From Solibacteraceae bacterium (GTDB lineage Bacteria > Acidobacteriota > Terriglobia > Bryobacterales > Bryobacteraceae): DNA of 64,000 nt. Under the pieces are notes generated by a model. The model ran no database searches. It was not told where the DNA came from and saw only the letters and a program-made list of their open reading frames with translations. The stretch covers positions 1 through 64,000 of the forward strand of contig JAJPJX010000174.1 in NCBI GenBank assembly GCA_021324015.1, read 5' to 3'. A program made the translations under genes and the position numbers. How positions within the stretch are numbered: the first letter of the stretch is position 1; every line of letters begins with the position of its first letter. Below, piece after piece: positions 8,684 through 17,649 of this stretch.

Positions 8684-10042
8684 CTAAAAGGTGATCCGTT
8701 CGCTGCGCGTGGTTCCCGCGGAATTGGTGATCTCCAACTCGGCTGCGGCGATCTGGTCGGCAGCGCCGCTCACGGGGAAGACGGCGTGCAGTTCGAACAG
8801 GCCCCCGGCGTTCGCCGCAGCGAAATAGCGGCGAAAGTCGGCGGAGATGTCCACCGGAATGGCGCCGGGAGGCACGGGGTTGCCGGCGCGGTCGTAAAAG
8901 GTGAAGCGCAGCGGGCCGGCGGAGCGGGTGTTATCGAAGCCGTCAGCGCGCAGGTCGAGGCCGGCACTGCTGCGCGCCCCACGGAGCGCGTCCAGGTGCA
9001 CGGACGCGGGTGCTACGGTGACGCTGGCCTGCACCGTGTGACCGCCCAGTTGCAGCGTGAACAGCAGGGTGCCGGCGGTGGTCCCGGTCTGAAACTCGAG
9101 CGCCGCCTGTCCGCCAAAGCTGGCCGCAGCGTCCCCCGCGGCCACGTTCACCGAAGCCACGCGGTTCCCGGTAGCGGGAAAGAGCACCGCAGGATCGTCC
9201 AGCGCGCCACTGGCGGCTGGCCGGAAATCCACCGTGAGTTTGCCACTACCGCTGCCCTGCGAGGCGGACGCCAGCGGTACGCGCAGCAGGCCCTGCTGGG
9301 CGCTGGCGGGATTGGGAAGGTCCAGCAGGATCTCCGGATGCGGCAGCGGAGGCTCGACGCCCATAGCCTTCAGCAGCACCTGGCGCTGGGCGATCTGCAG
9401 GTTGCCTGCCAGGGCGCCGGCGGCCGCTGGTTCGCAGACCACCGCCAGCACCGCGGAATCGCCGGGCGCGAGGCCCGCCGGGGGTGCTCCATCCAGGCGG
9501 AAGCCCGGGCCGCTGAGAGTGGCTCCCACGGCCAGAACCTGTGTGGTTTGATTCTCCAGGAAGAACCTCCGGGCCGCGCTCGCGCCGCGCTCCACGCTGC
9601 CGAAATCCACGGTGGCGCCGGAGGTCAACGTCCGGCGCGCGGAGCCTTCCTCGACTGAGATGCTCACCGCCGGTACGGCTTTCGCCTGCAGGATCAGGGA
9701 GAGGCGATCGGCCTTCAAACTGGCGCTGTAAGCTCCGGGGTCCGAAGCCTGAAACGAGACCGTGAAATCCAACGATTTCCCGGCGGAGATCGTCTGCGGA
9801 AGAGCCGGCACGCTCTTCAGCACAAAGCCTTCGCCGGCCACCGAAAGCAGGGAGAGGGCGGCGTCCGTCGTGCCGAGATTCTTCAGCCGGAGACGCTGCG
9901 TCAGCGAGTCGCCGGCGGCGGCTGTTCCGAGGGAGTACTGCGCGTCCAGAGACTGCTCACTGGCGCCGTTCACGGCGAAGAAATGGAGTTGAGCGAACAG
10001 CGGCGCGGCACAGCACCAGGCCAGCAGCCAGCGGGCACTCAT
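8684..10042 (-). CDS. exported protein with Ig-like (choice-of-anchor/ASH-type) domains
   Basis: 452 residues with a signal peptide (MSARWLLAWCCAAPLFAQ). Two consecutive Ig-like units are visible, each with a Leu-rich strand and a G-D-S turn: SLTQRLRLKNLGTTDAALSL near residue 45 and ASAARRFFLENQTTQVLAVG near residue 150. This is the pattern of choice-of-anchor D/ASH domains. The C-terminal 200 residues are beta-rich and unrecognised. It is the last gene of a minus-strand run; its ATG overlaps the stop of the preceding gene (ATGA), so translation is probably coupled. The function is unknown; extracellular adhesion or cell-surface organisation is only a guess. Confidence 0.7.
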   Translation of the reverse strand: MSARWLLAWCCAAPLFAQLHFFAVNGASEQSLDAQYSLGTAAAGDSLTQRLRLKNLGTTDAALSLLSVAGEGFVLKSVPALPQTISAGKSLDFTVSFQASDPGAYSASLKADRLSLILQAKAVPAVSISVEEGSARRTLTSGATVDFGSVERGASAARRFFLENQTTQVLAVGATLSGPGFRLDGAPPAGLAPGDSAVLAVVCEPAAAGALAGNLQIAQRQVLLKAMGVEPPLPHPEILLDLPNPASAQQGLLRVPLASASQGSGSGKLTVDFRPAASGALDDPAVLFPATGNRVASVNVAAGDAAASFGGQAALEFQTGTTAGTLLFTLQLGGHTVQASVTVAPASVHLDALRGARSSAGLDLRADGFDNTRSAGPLRFTFYDRAGNPVPPGAIPVDISADFRRYFAAANAGGLFELHAVFPVSGAADQIAAAELEITNSAGTTRSERITF

Positions 10043-10818
10043 GGCTGCACCTCCTGGGCTGCGGCGGGCAGGCGGTACAGGCGCGGGCCGTCCTCGGCCA
10101 AGCGCAGGGCCAGCGGAGCAGCGCCGCCAGGCTGGCCGATGCGGATCCATCCGCGGCCCAACAGTTCGAGGTCCTGGGCGGGCGCGGGGAGCGGCAGGCG
10201 GAGGCCGCCGGTCGCGTCCTGGTAGACGATCAAGTCGGATCCGTCGGCGGCGAGCACAGCGCCCCGGCCGGCGAGAAGGGCCGGGCCCGCGGCGGGCAGG
10301 CCGGGCAGGAGTTCCTCGGAGAGCACCTCGCCGCTGGCCGAGACGTTTACCCGCCACAGGCCGCCCTGCCGGGCCACGAGCAGGCGGACGCGCGGACCCA
10401 CCTCGCCCAGCGCCAGAACCTCGCCTTCCAGGCCGCTGAGATCGGCGGCGGCATCCGGGCCGCCCAGCGGGCGCAGCTCCCGCGTGCTTGCCAGGTACAC
10501 CCACGCGGGGCGCCCCGCACCGTCGAAGCCGAACAGGGCCGGACCCGCGGGCGCCGCGAGCCGCGCGACCGGCTCGCCGGAAGCATCCAGGAGGATGACG
10601 AAGCTATCGGTCTTGAGGGCTCCCGCCGCTCCGGAGAAGGCGGCCGACAGCACCCCTTCGGAGCACGGCGCGCCGCGGAAAAAAGCTCCGGCCACGCCAT
10701 AGATAGGAACTGCATGCCGGCTGTCGCGGAGCAGCCCCACCAGCGGCGGGGCCAGCGGTTCCTCGGCGCGGGATACCTGCGCGGCGAAGAACAGCAGCAA
10801 CCAGGTACACCGGCGCAT
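10039..10818 (-). CDS. exported protein of unknown function, propeller-like
   Basis: 259 residues with a signal peptide (MRRCTWLLLFFAAQVSRA). The mature part has repeated short beta units with Gly-Asp/Gly-Ala turns (SFVILLDASGEPVARL, WRVNVSASGEVLSEE, GAVLAADGSDLIVYQ), suggesting a small beta-propeller, but no catalytic motif is evident. It sits one base after the stop of the upstream gene and overlaps the downstream gene by 4 bases, so it is firmly within an operon. No family name can be given. Confidence 0.65.
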   Translation of the reverse strand: MRRCTWLLLFFAAQVSRAEEPLAPPLVGLLRDSRHAVPIYGVAGAFFRGAPCSEGVLSAAFSGAAGALKTDSFVILLDASGEPVARLAAPAGPALFGFDGAGRPAWVYLASTRELRPLGGPDAAADLSGLEGEVLALGEVGPRVRLLVARQGGLWRVNVSASGEVLSEELLPGLPAAGPALLAGRGAVLAADGSDLIVYQDATGGLRLPLPAPAQDLELLGRGWIRIGQPGGAAPLALRLAEDGPRLYRLPAAAQEVQP

Positions 10819-10819
10819 G

Positions 10820-11452
10820 TCAGGGTCTCCCCAGCGAGATGGTCGGCTGCCCCACCGAAACAGCGGGCGCGGTGACCGCAGCCGGTGCGGTCGTAGACCC
10901 TTTGCCGGCCGCCGGCCCGGCATAAAATCCCACGGCGGCCGCAGCCGCGGCGGCCACCGCTACCAGCACCCACTTGCGCTTGCCGCTTTTCGCGCGCGCC
11001 GGAACGCTGGCGGACGTTTTGGCCGTAGCGGACGGCGCGCTCTCCACCGCGTTCCGGCCTTCGCCGATCGATTGCAGTGAAACCACCCCGGCCCGCACCT
11101 GGTCCTTCACCGCAGTGATGCGAATACGGAATGGTCCTTGGATCCGGTTGACCTGCAAACTGCGCAAGGTAGCCCGGCCGTAGGCGTCAGTCAGCACCAG
11201 GTCGGTACGCAGACCGTTGGCGAACATGCCGCTGGGGCCTTCTTCGGGGAGATGAAACGTAACCGCCACGCCGGCCTGCGGGCGGCCGTTTTCATCGGTG
11301 ACCAGCACACTCAGCGGGCGCGCGCCGCGGGAGCCGGGGAGGTGTACGGCACCCTCCCCTTCGATGACCTGGATGTGCAGCAGGGCGATCTGAGCCATTG
11401 CCCCGCAGGAGAGCGCAGACGCCAGCCCCCACGCGAGGAGCGCTTTTTTCAT
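10820..11452 (-). CDS. exported protein with Ig-like domain and C-terminal membrane anchor
   Basis: 210 residues: signal peptide (MKKALLAWGLASALSCGAMA), an Ig-like/bacterial invasin-type domain at about 25-120 (LSVLVTDENGRPQAGVAVTF, then LTDAYGRATLRSLQVN, as in big-1 and carboxypeptidase-regulatory folds), a low-complexity Ala/Ser linker, a basic stretch (AKSGKRKW) and one hydrophobic helix at about 162-182, then an Ala/Pro-rich tail. It lies 10 bases downstream of the PP2C gene and one base upstream of the next exported gene. The anchor would hold the Ig-like domain on the outer face of the inner membrane. The function is unknown. Confidence 0.65.
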   Translation of the reverse strand: MKKALLAWGLASALSCGAMAQIALLHIQVIEGEGAVHLPGSRGARPLSVLVTDENGRPQAGVAVTFHLPEEGPSGMFANGLRTDLVLTDAYGRATLRSLQVNRIQGPFRIRITAVKDQVRAGVVSLQSIGEGRNAVESAPSATAKTSASVPARAKSGKRKWVLVAVAAAAAAAVGFYAGPAAGKGSTTAPAAVTAPAVSVGQPTISLGRP

Positions 11453-11462
11453 CTGGAAAGAA

Positions 11463-12197
11463 TTAGTAGCCGGCGGCGCCGGGTGCTCTCAGTAGTATTA
11501 CGGTGATATTATCCGGGCCCCCGGCGTTGCGCGCAGCGGCCACCAGGTGCCGGCACTTGGCCTCCAAACCCTCGCCGGCGCCGTTGCCGCGCAGGATGTT
11601 CTCCAGGAAGGCCTGCTCCACCACGCCATGCAAGCCATCGCTCGAAATAAGCACCATGGCCCGCGGTTCCAGGGGCACGGCGTAGTAGTTGATCGCCAGC
11701 GGCTGGGCTGCGCCAATGGCCATGGTCAGCACATGCCGCATGGGGTGGTTGCGCAAGCTGGTTTCGTCCAGGCCCAGGGGGACGCCCACGTCGTGGACCC
11801 AGGTCTGGTCCTCGGTGATGACGCGGAATCCGCCGCCGTCCAGCAGGTAGGCCCGGCTGTCGCCCACGCTGGCGACGTAGAGCTCGTCTTCGTGCTCCAG
11901 GGCGGCCACCAGGGTAGTGCCCATACCCTCCAGCGCGGGGTCCTGGCGGGCGGCTTCCAGCACGCGCCGGTTGGCCTCTTCGACGGCTTCGAGCAGCACT
12001 TGGGAATCCCGGCGACCGCTGGACCAAACAACTTCCGCGACGGTTTCCACAGCTAGGCGGGAAGCCTCCTCCCCGGCGCGGGCTCCACCCATGCCGTCCG
12101 CCAGCAGATAGAGGCCCAAGTCCGGGCGAATGAGGCAATAGTCCTCGTTATTCGCTCTCACGCAACCCTGGTCGGACAGGGCATAGGCTTCCAACAT
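11463..12197 (-). CDS. PP2C-family serine/threonine protein phosphatase
   Basis: 244 residues, the size of the bacterial Stp/PrpC-type Mn-dependent phosphatase that reverses Hanks-type kinase phosphorylation. The metal and phosphate motifs are present in order: SDQGCVRANNEDY (about 8-20), LLADGMGG (about 31-38), ASVGDSRAYLL (about 110-120) and GGPDNITVILL at the C-terminus. The start at 12197 follows a GGAG motif. It heads the minus-strand run with three exported proteins (gap of 10 bases to the next gene). A partner kinase is not in the window. Regulation of the exported proteins by phosphorylation is conjecture. Confidence 0.9.
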   Translation of the reverse strand: MLEAYALSDQGCVRANNEDYCLIRPDLGLYLLADGMGGARAGEEASRLAVETVAEVVWSSGRRDSQVLLEAVEEANRRVLEAARQDPALEGMGTTLVAALEHEDELYVASVGDSRAYLLDGGGFRVITEDQTWVHDVGVPLGLDETSLRNHPMRHVLTMAIGAAQPLAINYYAVPLEPRAMVLISSDGLHGVVEQAFLENILRGNGAGEGLEAKCRHLVAAARNAGGPDNITVILLRAPGAAGY

Positions 12198-12364
12198 GAT
12201 GCTCCGGGTGCGATTGTAGCATTGACTCCCCCGGCGGATGCTCGGCCGGAAGAGGACGCATCCACCCTGGGCTGGCCTGGTACTCTCAAGCCTGCGGTAT
12301 TTCAGTGGGTCTCTCAGCGTCCATGCTTTTTCTCGAAGTTCTGTGATACGATCTCCACCAACCG

Positions 12365-13000
12365 GTGATAGGGCTTAGAATTTGTGCCTTGATGCTATAC
12401 GGGTTGGGCCTGTTCGCCCAATTCCAAGCGGACGAGAATGTTCCAGGCTATTCGCGAGACGAACGTCTCCGTAATTACTTGTACCGCACGTACAGTTGGC
12501 AGCGCATGGCCACGCTGGGCGCTGACTCCGCGATTGACCATCTACTGTTCGACCCTCGGGGATGGAACCGAGGTCCGGACGGCTTCGCCTGCCGGTACGC
12601 CTCTTCGTTTGGCAGCCGAATCGTGCGCAACTCCATCGAATTAGGATCCGGAATCCTGCTGCGCGAGGACACGCGCTTCCACACGTCGCACGAGCGATCC
12701 TTCCTCACCCGCCTGCGCTTTGCGACTACTGGCGCCGTGCTGGTGCAAGGTCCGGGGGGCAATCGCCGGTTCGCCTTCTCGCGGCTGGCCGCCACCGTAG
12801 GCGGCGTCGTGGTCTGCTCCACCTGGCGGCCACGCGGCCACCTCTACGAGAATTTTGCCGCGAATATTGCGGACAGTTACTTCAGTCACTGGCAGAACAG
12901 CATGCTGACGGAGTTCACCCCGGACCTGATCCGCTTCGGCAAAAGGGTCCGCGCGAGGCTTGTGGAAAGAAAGCCGGTGACATCGCCAGCCCGCCCATAG
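12365..13000 (+). CDS. conserved exported protein, acidobacterial type
   Basis: 211 residues starting at GTG 12365 (an ATG at 12392 is the alternative). The N-terminus (MIGLRICALMLYGLGLFAQF) looks like a signal peptide. The core, with WNRGPDGFACRYASSFGSRI, LLREDTRF and FAFSRLAATVGG, resembles a family of unknown function that I associate with acidobacterial genomes, where similar Trp/Gly/Phe-rich segments suggest a membrane-embedded or outer-membrane protein. No catalytic residues are evident. It is divergent from the PP2C gene with a 167-base spacer and converges on glnD. Confidence 0.6.
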   Translation: MIGLRICALMLYGLGLFAQFQADENVPGYSRDERLRNYLYRTYSWQRMATLGADSAIDHLLFDPRGWNRGPDGFACRYASSFGSRIVRNSIELGSGILLREDTRFHTSHERSFLTRLRFATTGAVLVQGPGGNRRFAFSRLAATVGGVVVCSTWRPRGHLYENFAANIADSYFSHWQNSMLTEFTPDLIRFGKRVRARLVERKPVTSPARP

Positions 13001-13054
13001 CCTCGTTCCCAGGGTGCCTTGGTCTAAACGCCTTGCGGGGCTCCTAAGGTTTTG

Positions 13055-15541
13055 CTACGCGGGGTTTCGGCAGGCTTCGCGGAGGGACTGGGCCAGTTTT
13101 TCCTCGGCTTCCGGCTCGAGTTTCCTCCCGCCGGACGTGACGTAGAACACGTCGATGGCTTTGTGCGCCTCGGTGTCGATGAGCACGACTTCGATGTTGC
13201 AGCCGCGGGCGGAAATGGCCGAGGCCAGGTCATAGAGCAAGCCGGGCCGATCCTGTGCCACGATCTGGATCAGGGTGGCGGTGCGGGAAGCCTCGGAATC
13301 GAAGGAGACCGTAGCCGCCACGCGGGCTTTGCGGCTAGGCGGGACGGCTTTGGGCCGGTCGCGCAGAAGCTGCTTCACGTCGCGCTTCCCCAGAATGACC
13401 AGCTCGAGGGTCGTGCGGAGCCGGTCGATCTCGCTGGGATTCAACTCCAAGGTGCGGGCAGGGTCCGCGAACGTGAAGGTGTCGAGCACCGTGCCGCGGC
13501 GGTTGGCGAAGGCCTCCGCCTTGAGAATGTTCATGCCGAAGCTGGAGAGCGTGCCCGCCGCGGAGGCGAACAGGCCGGGGCGGTCCCCGGTAACGAGCGT
13601 GAGCACCCAGGCCGAATCGTTGTGCTTCAGGTCCACCGCCACGCCGCGGGTCCGGCTGGCGCTCTCCAGGCCCAGGTGCGCCTCCATATCCGCCCCCGAG
13701 TGGGTGCGCAGGTAGCGCGTGGGGAAGCCCTCCAGAAACGGTGATAGTTCCGCCGATTCGACCACTGCGGCGCCGATGCGCTCGGTTTCCAGTTCGCGGG
13801 TCAGTTCGTTGTAGGTCAGCAGGTAGAGCTGCCACAACTGCTCGGCGCGCCAGGGAGTCATGGCCCCTGGATACACGGCGCTGATATCGGCGTAGGTGAC
13901 CAGGGTGAGGGCCTTGAGGCGCTCGACGGTGCCCACGCGTCCGGCCAGGTATTGCGCCGTGGCCGGATCGTAAGGATCCCGCGCGTGCATGGTGGCCGAG
14001 AGTTCGAGGTGGTGCCGGATCAGGAAGCGGACGGTCTCGCGGTCCGCCTGCGGCATCTGGATTCGGTCCATGGCCTGGGCGGCCAGCCGCAGGGAGCCCT
14101 CCACGTGGCTGTGCCCGGGGTCGCCTTTCCCGGCGTCGTGAAACAGCAGAGCGAAGCGCAGCAGAGCGGGACGCTCCAGTTCCAAGAGGAGCTCGGCGTA
14201 CCGCCGGCGCGCCGGGTCTGCGGGGCGCGCCAGCTCCGCCAGCGCTTGGATGGCCACCAAAGTGTGTTCGTCAACGGTGTAGCGGTGATAGAAGTCGCGG
14301 ATGACCAGGCAGTCGATGCTCTCGAGTTCGGGCCACACCGCGAGCAGCGCGCCGCTTTCGTGCATAGCCCGCAGCGCCAGGGGGGCGTAGGGCAGCGAGA
14401 GGATTTCCTCGAAGGCGGGCCAGACGGGCCGTGATTGCGCGAAATACGCCGCCAGGCGCGGAAGGCGCGTGGCAATGCGCTCCTCGGCTTCGAGAGAGAT
14501 TCGAACGCCGTGGCGCGCCACGAAGGTGAACAGGCGCAGGAGCAGTTCGGGATCCGCGTCGAGCTGCTGCGGAGCGCGGAAATGCACGCGCTCCCGGGAG
14601 ACCGTAAAGTCGGTGTTCGAGAGACGGGAGCGCCAGTCGCGGAACTGCGAAAACAGGGAGCTGGTTTGCGCCTCGCTGGTTTCGAGGGCGCGCACCGCGA
14701 CGCGATAGATGCCACTGGTGTGACGGAAGTATTCACGCATCCAGCCGGCGGTGTCGCGGCTGCCCCACACTTCCGCCAGGGCGTCCTGGGCGTCGAAAGT
14801 CAGGCGGTTGTCGTCCCGCCCGGCCAGATAGTGCAGGTGGCAGCGCACACGGGCCAGGAACTGCCAGGCCGGGTCGAGCCGTGCGGAGGCCTCCCTCCCG
14901 GCGCCGCCCTGTTTCAGTTGTTCCAGCCAACGAAGGAGTTGGTAATCCCGCAAGCCGCCGGGGCTCTCCTTCAGGTTGGGCTCCAGGTGGTAGAAGGTGT
15001 CCTGATACTTTTCGTGGCGCTCCCGCGCCAGCCGCGCCAGGTTGCGCGCGAGGGCCTCCCGCTGGGCCTGCAGGAAGCGCGGCAGGCGTTGCGCCAGTTC
15101 CGCGTACAGCACGCGGTCACCTCCCAGGAAGCGTTGGTCCAGGAGGCTGACGTTGAGCTCAATATCGTGGTCGTGCAGTTCCGCGCATTCCGCCGGGGTG
15201 CGCACCGAGTGGCTCATGCGCAGGCCCGCGTCCCAAAGGCTTTGCAGAAAGGCCGAGATCGCCTCGCGGGAGGCGTGCGCCAGCTTCTCGCTTTCAACCA
15301 GCAGCAGGAGATCGATATCGGAATAGGGGAACAGGTGGCGGCGGCCGTAGCCGCCCACGGCCAGCAGCGCCAGACCGTCGGGCACCGCGGGGAGCAGCCG
15401 CATGGCCGCGGATTCCAGGATCTGCCGGTCCACCAGCGCGGTGCGTTCCGCCAGAGCGCGCACGGCGTCGCCGGTGCTCAGGAATTCCTGCCGGATGCGC
15501 TCCGGCAACGCGCTAGAGAGCCGATTCCCCGCGATCGTCAT
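13055..15541 (-). CDS. glnD: bifunctional uridylyltransferase/uridylyl-removing enzyme (PII modifier)
   Basis: 828 residues. GlnD senses glutamine and uridylylates or deuridylylates PII. The nucleotidyltransferase site is GGYGRRHLFPYSDIDLLLL (about residues 65-83); the HD hydrolase site is FHDAGKGDPGHSHVEGS (about 460-476); two ACT domains follow at the C-terminus (AWVLTLVTGDRPGLFASAAG and LIQIVAQDRPGLLYDLAS). Both activities should be intact. I chose ATG 15541, downstream of a GGAGG; ATG 15568 is possible. Either start overlaps the end of glnB, so translation is coupled. Third gene of amtB-glnB-glnD. Confidence 0.93.
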   Translation of the reverse strand: MTIAGNRLSSALPERIRQEFLSTGDAVRALAERTALVDRQILESAAMRLLPAVPDGLALLAVGGYGRRHLFPYSDIDLLLLVESEKLAHASREAISAFLQSLWDAGLRMSHSVRTPAECAELHDHDIELNVSLLDQRFLGGDRVLYAELAQRLPRFLQAQREALARNLARLARERHEKYQDTFYHLEPNLKESPGGLRDYQLLRWLEQLKQGGAGREASARLDPAWQFLARVRCHLHYLAGRDDNRLTFDAQDALAEVWGSRDTAGWMREYFRHTSGIYRVAVRALETSEAQTSSLFSQFRDWRSRLSNTDFTVSRERVHFRAPQQLDADPELLLRLFTFVARHGVRISLEAEERIATRLPRLAAYFAQSRPVWPAFEEILSLPYAPLALRAMHESGALLAVWPELESIDCLVIRDFYHRYTVDEHTLVAIQALAELARPADPARRRYAELLLELERPALLRFALLFHDAGKGDPGHSHVEGSLRLAAQAMDRIQMPQADRETVRFLIRHHLELSATMHARDPYDPATAQYLAGRVGTVERLKALTLVTYADISAVYPGAMTPWRAEQLWQLYLLTYNELTRELETERIGAAVVESAELSPFLEGFPTRYLRTHSGADMEAHLGLESASRTRGVAVDLKHNDSAWVLTLVTGDRPGLFASAAGTLSSFGMNILKAEAFANRRGTVLDTFTFADPARTLELNPSEIDRLRTTLELVILGKRDVKQLLRDRPKAVPPSRKARVAATVSFDSEASRTATLIQIVAQDRPGLLYDLASAISARGCNIEVVLIDTEAHKAIDVFYVTSGGRKLEPEAEEKLAQSLREACRNPA

Positions 15542-15851
15542 TGCGGATTCGGATGGCCTCCGCCACATCGTACACGAAGACCTTGCCGTCTCCGATCTTG
15601 CCCGTGCGCGCCGCGGAAACCAGCGTGCGGATGATCTCTTCGGCGCGCCCGGTGGGGACCACCAGTTCGAGTTTTACCTTGGGCAGCAGATCCACGTTGT
15701 ATTCCGCGCCGCGGTACACCTCCTTGTGGCCTTTCTGGCGCCCGTGGCCGCGCACCTCGGTGATGGTCATGCCATCCACGCCGATAGCTTTGAGGGCCTC
15801 TTTGACCTCGTCGAGCTTGAAGGGTTGAATGATGGCTTCGATCTTTTTCAT
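15513..15851 (-). CDS. glnB: nitrogen regulatory protein PII
   Basis: 112 residues, the normal PII length. The T-loop is complete (GHGRQKGHKEVYRGAEYNVD) with Tyr51 in RGAEY, the residue uridylylated by GlnD. The B-loop is present as SAARTGKIGDGKVFV, and the start MKKIEAIIQPFKLDEVKEAL is canonical. Downstream of amtB by 15 bases and overlapping glnD by 29 bases. Being encoded next to amtB it may act as a GlnK-type protein that blocks the ammonium channel; GlnB and GlnK cannot be separated reliably from sequence alone. Confidence 0.96.
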   Translation of the reverse strand: MKKIEAIIQPFKLDEVKEALKAIGVDGMTITEVRGHGRQKGHKEVYRGAEYNVDLLPKVKLELVVPTGRAEEIIRTLVSAARTGKIGDGKVFVYDVAEAIRIRNDDRGESAL

Positions 15852-15866
15852 GGCCGTGCCGCTCCG

Positions 15867-17240
15867 TTACGATTCGAGGATATACCCTTCTTCGCCGTGG
15901 AGACTGACATCCAGACCCTGGATCTCATGCTCCTTTTCCACGCGCAGGCCCACCACCACGTCGCAGATTTTGAGCAGGATGAGGCTGCCGGCGATGGCGA
16001 TGACCCAGGAGATCAGGCAGGCGATAAGCTGGTTGCCGACCTGCCCCGCATTGCCGTCCACCAGGCCCAGGGGCAGGGGTCGGCCGGAGGGGCCTTTGAG
16101 TGCGTCGTTGACCTCGCTGGTGGCGAACACGCCGGTGAGAATGGCGCCCAGGGTGCCGCCGATGCCGTGCACGCCGAAAGCGTCCAGCGCGTCGTCGTAG
16201 CCGAAGACGTGCTTCACCTTTACGACCATCAGGTAGCAGATCACGCCCGCGCAGGCGCCGATCAGCAGCGCGGGGAAGGGCTTGACAAAGCCGGACGCGG
16301 GAGTGATGGCCACCAGTCCGGCCACGGCGCCCGAGATGCCGCCCAGCACGCTGGGTTTGCCGTTGTGGAGCCACTCGGCCGCCACCCAGGCCAAGGCCGC
16401 GGCCGCCGCGCCGAAATGCGTGGCCACGAAGGCGCTGGTGGCGAGGCCGGAGGCCGCCAGGGCGCTCCCGGCGTTGAAGCCGAACCATCCCACCCAGAGC
16501 AGGCAGGCGCCGATGAAACTGAGCACCAGGCTGTGCGGCTTGATGGGTTCGTGGGGATACCCGATGCGCTTACCGAGAACCAGCGCACACACCAGGGCCG
16601 ACACTCCGGAGGTGATATGCACCACCGTTCCGCCGGCGAAATCCAGGCACGGCACCTTGCCGCCCAGGAAAGCGTTCAGCAGCCCGCCCTTGCCCCACAC
16701 CATATGGGCCATGGGGATATAGACGAACAGCGACCACAGAGTCGTAAACAGCACCATGGCGCTGAACTTCATGCGTTCCGCGAAGGCTCCGCAGATCAAC
16801 CCCGGGGTTATGATGGCGAACATCAACTGGTACACCATATAGGTCTGCTGCGGAATGGTGCCGGCGTAGTCCGCGTTGGGGGCGCTGCCCACGCCGTTCA
16901 GAAACACGTAGCGCAAGTCGCCGATGACCGGCGTCCCCTCGCCGAACGCCAGGCTGTAGCCCACCACCGCCCATAAGACTGTGACCACCGCCATCAGGAT
17001 GAAGCTCTGCATCATGGTGCCGAGGACATTCTTGCGCCGGACCAGGCCGCCGTAGAACAGCGCCAGCCCCGGCCCGGTCATCATCAGGACCAGCGCGGCG
17101 CTGACCAGCATCCAGGCGTTGTCGCCCGCTGATTGAGCGGATTTCGCGGCGGCCTCCACCGCGGTTAGCCGGGCCTGGATGTCGGGGGGCGCTTGTGCAA
17201 ACAAGGCGAGAGGCACGAAGGCCAGTGAACACAATTTCAC
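15867..17240 (-). CDS. amtB: ammonium transporter
   Basis: 457 residues, Amt/Mep channel with an N-terminal signal-like helix (KLCSLAFVPLALFAQA) and eleven membrane segments. Signatures: MMTGPGLALFYGGLVRRKNV, the first pore histidine in VVHITSGVSALV and the second in DAFGVHGIGGTLGAILTG. The GTG start at 17240 is supported by GGAGGAG ten bases upstream; a longer in-frame extension upstream has no transporter character. It leads the amtB-glnB-glnD operon, so channel, blocker and sensor enzyme are made together. I could not find a clear sigma-54 promoter in the 400 bases upstream. Confidence 0.94.
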   Translation of the reverse strand: MKLCSLAFVPLALFAQAPPDIQARLTAVEAAAKSAQSAGDNAWMLVSAALVLMMTGPGLALFYGGLVRRKNVLGTMMQSFILMAVVTVLWAVVGYSLAFGEGTPVIGDLRYVFLNGVGSAPNADYAGTIPQQTYMVYQLMFAIITPGLICGAFAERMKFSAMVLFTTLWSLFVYIPMAHMVWGKGGLLNAFLGGKVPCLDFAGGTVVHITSGVSALVCALVLGKRIGYPHEPIKPHSLVLSFIGACLLWVGWFGFNAGSALAASGLATSAFVATHFGAAAAALAWVAAEWLHNGKPSVLGGISGAVAGLVAITPASGFVKPFPALLIGACAGVICYLMVVKVKHVFGYDDALDAFGVHGIGGTLGAILTGVFATSEVNDALKGPSGRPLPLGLVDGNAGQVGNQLIACLISWVIAIAGSLILLKICDVVVGLRVEKEHEIQGLDVSLHGEEGYILES

Positions 17241-17649
17241 CGTTGGTTTTCTCCTCCTGGGACGGATTGCTACTATGGCGATTCTCCCTTCATTCTCCAA
17301 CGGCCTCCAGCCCGGCCCAAACGGAACGTTTCTATGGGAGCCATTGAAATTTTCTATTGGTTCATGGGCGGAGCCGGGGATCCGGGAGCAGGCGGTGAAA
17401 GTGCGGTGCGGGGCGCGTTAAGGAGATTTCCAGGTTTGCAAATCTGTAATTCCGAGGTACAATCGAACCTTCCGAAAGGTTTCGCCGGCGGCGAGCGAGG
17501 CGCTTGGAGCCCCGCGCCGCTCCCCGAGCCGAGCGCACCCACCACGGCGCTCGCGGAGCGAAGGCAGGCCGCCGAAGAGGCCGGCTGGGAGGGCAACCCA
17601 GCCGGCCTGCCATTACTCCACTCGGCGCGCACGTAAGTATACTGCTGGA
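17241..17649. other. divergent intergenic region between amtB and a Tat amidohydrolase gene
   Basis: 409 bases with no convincing gene. A 100-codon plus-strand frame (17334-17636) has no Shine-Dalgarno and no protein-like composition. The right half (17480-17610) is rich in inverted repeats, the strongest listed separately. I see no clear promoter for either flanking gene. Confidence 0.6.
17578..17608. repeat. perfect 12-bp inverted repeat with 7-base loop
   Basis: AGGCCGGCTGGG (17578-17589) and CCCAGCCGGCCT (17597-17608) are exact inverted complements around AGGGCAA. A competing 9-bp pair, GGCAGGCCG (from 17564) with CGGCCTGCC, overlaps it, so two mutually exclusive hairpins are possible. 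There is no T tract on either side, so a simple intrinsic terminator is unlikely; a REP-like element or a leader structure for amtB on the minus strand are alternatives. Confidence 0.55.

Noticed and set aside
13052-13744. 230-codon frame opposite glnD
   Set aside because: Shadow of glnD; GC-rich third positions open long antisense frames through this window.
17334-17636. 100-codon frame upstream of the Tat amidohydrolase
   Set aside because: No ribosome-binding site, odd composition, and covers the inverted-repeat cluster.
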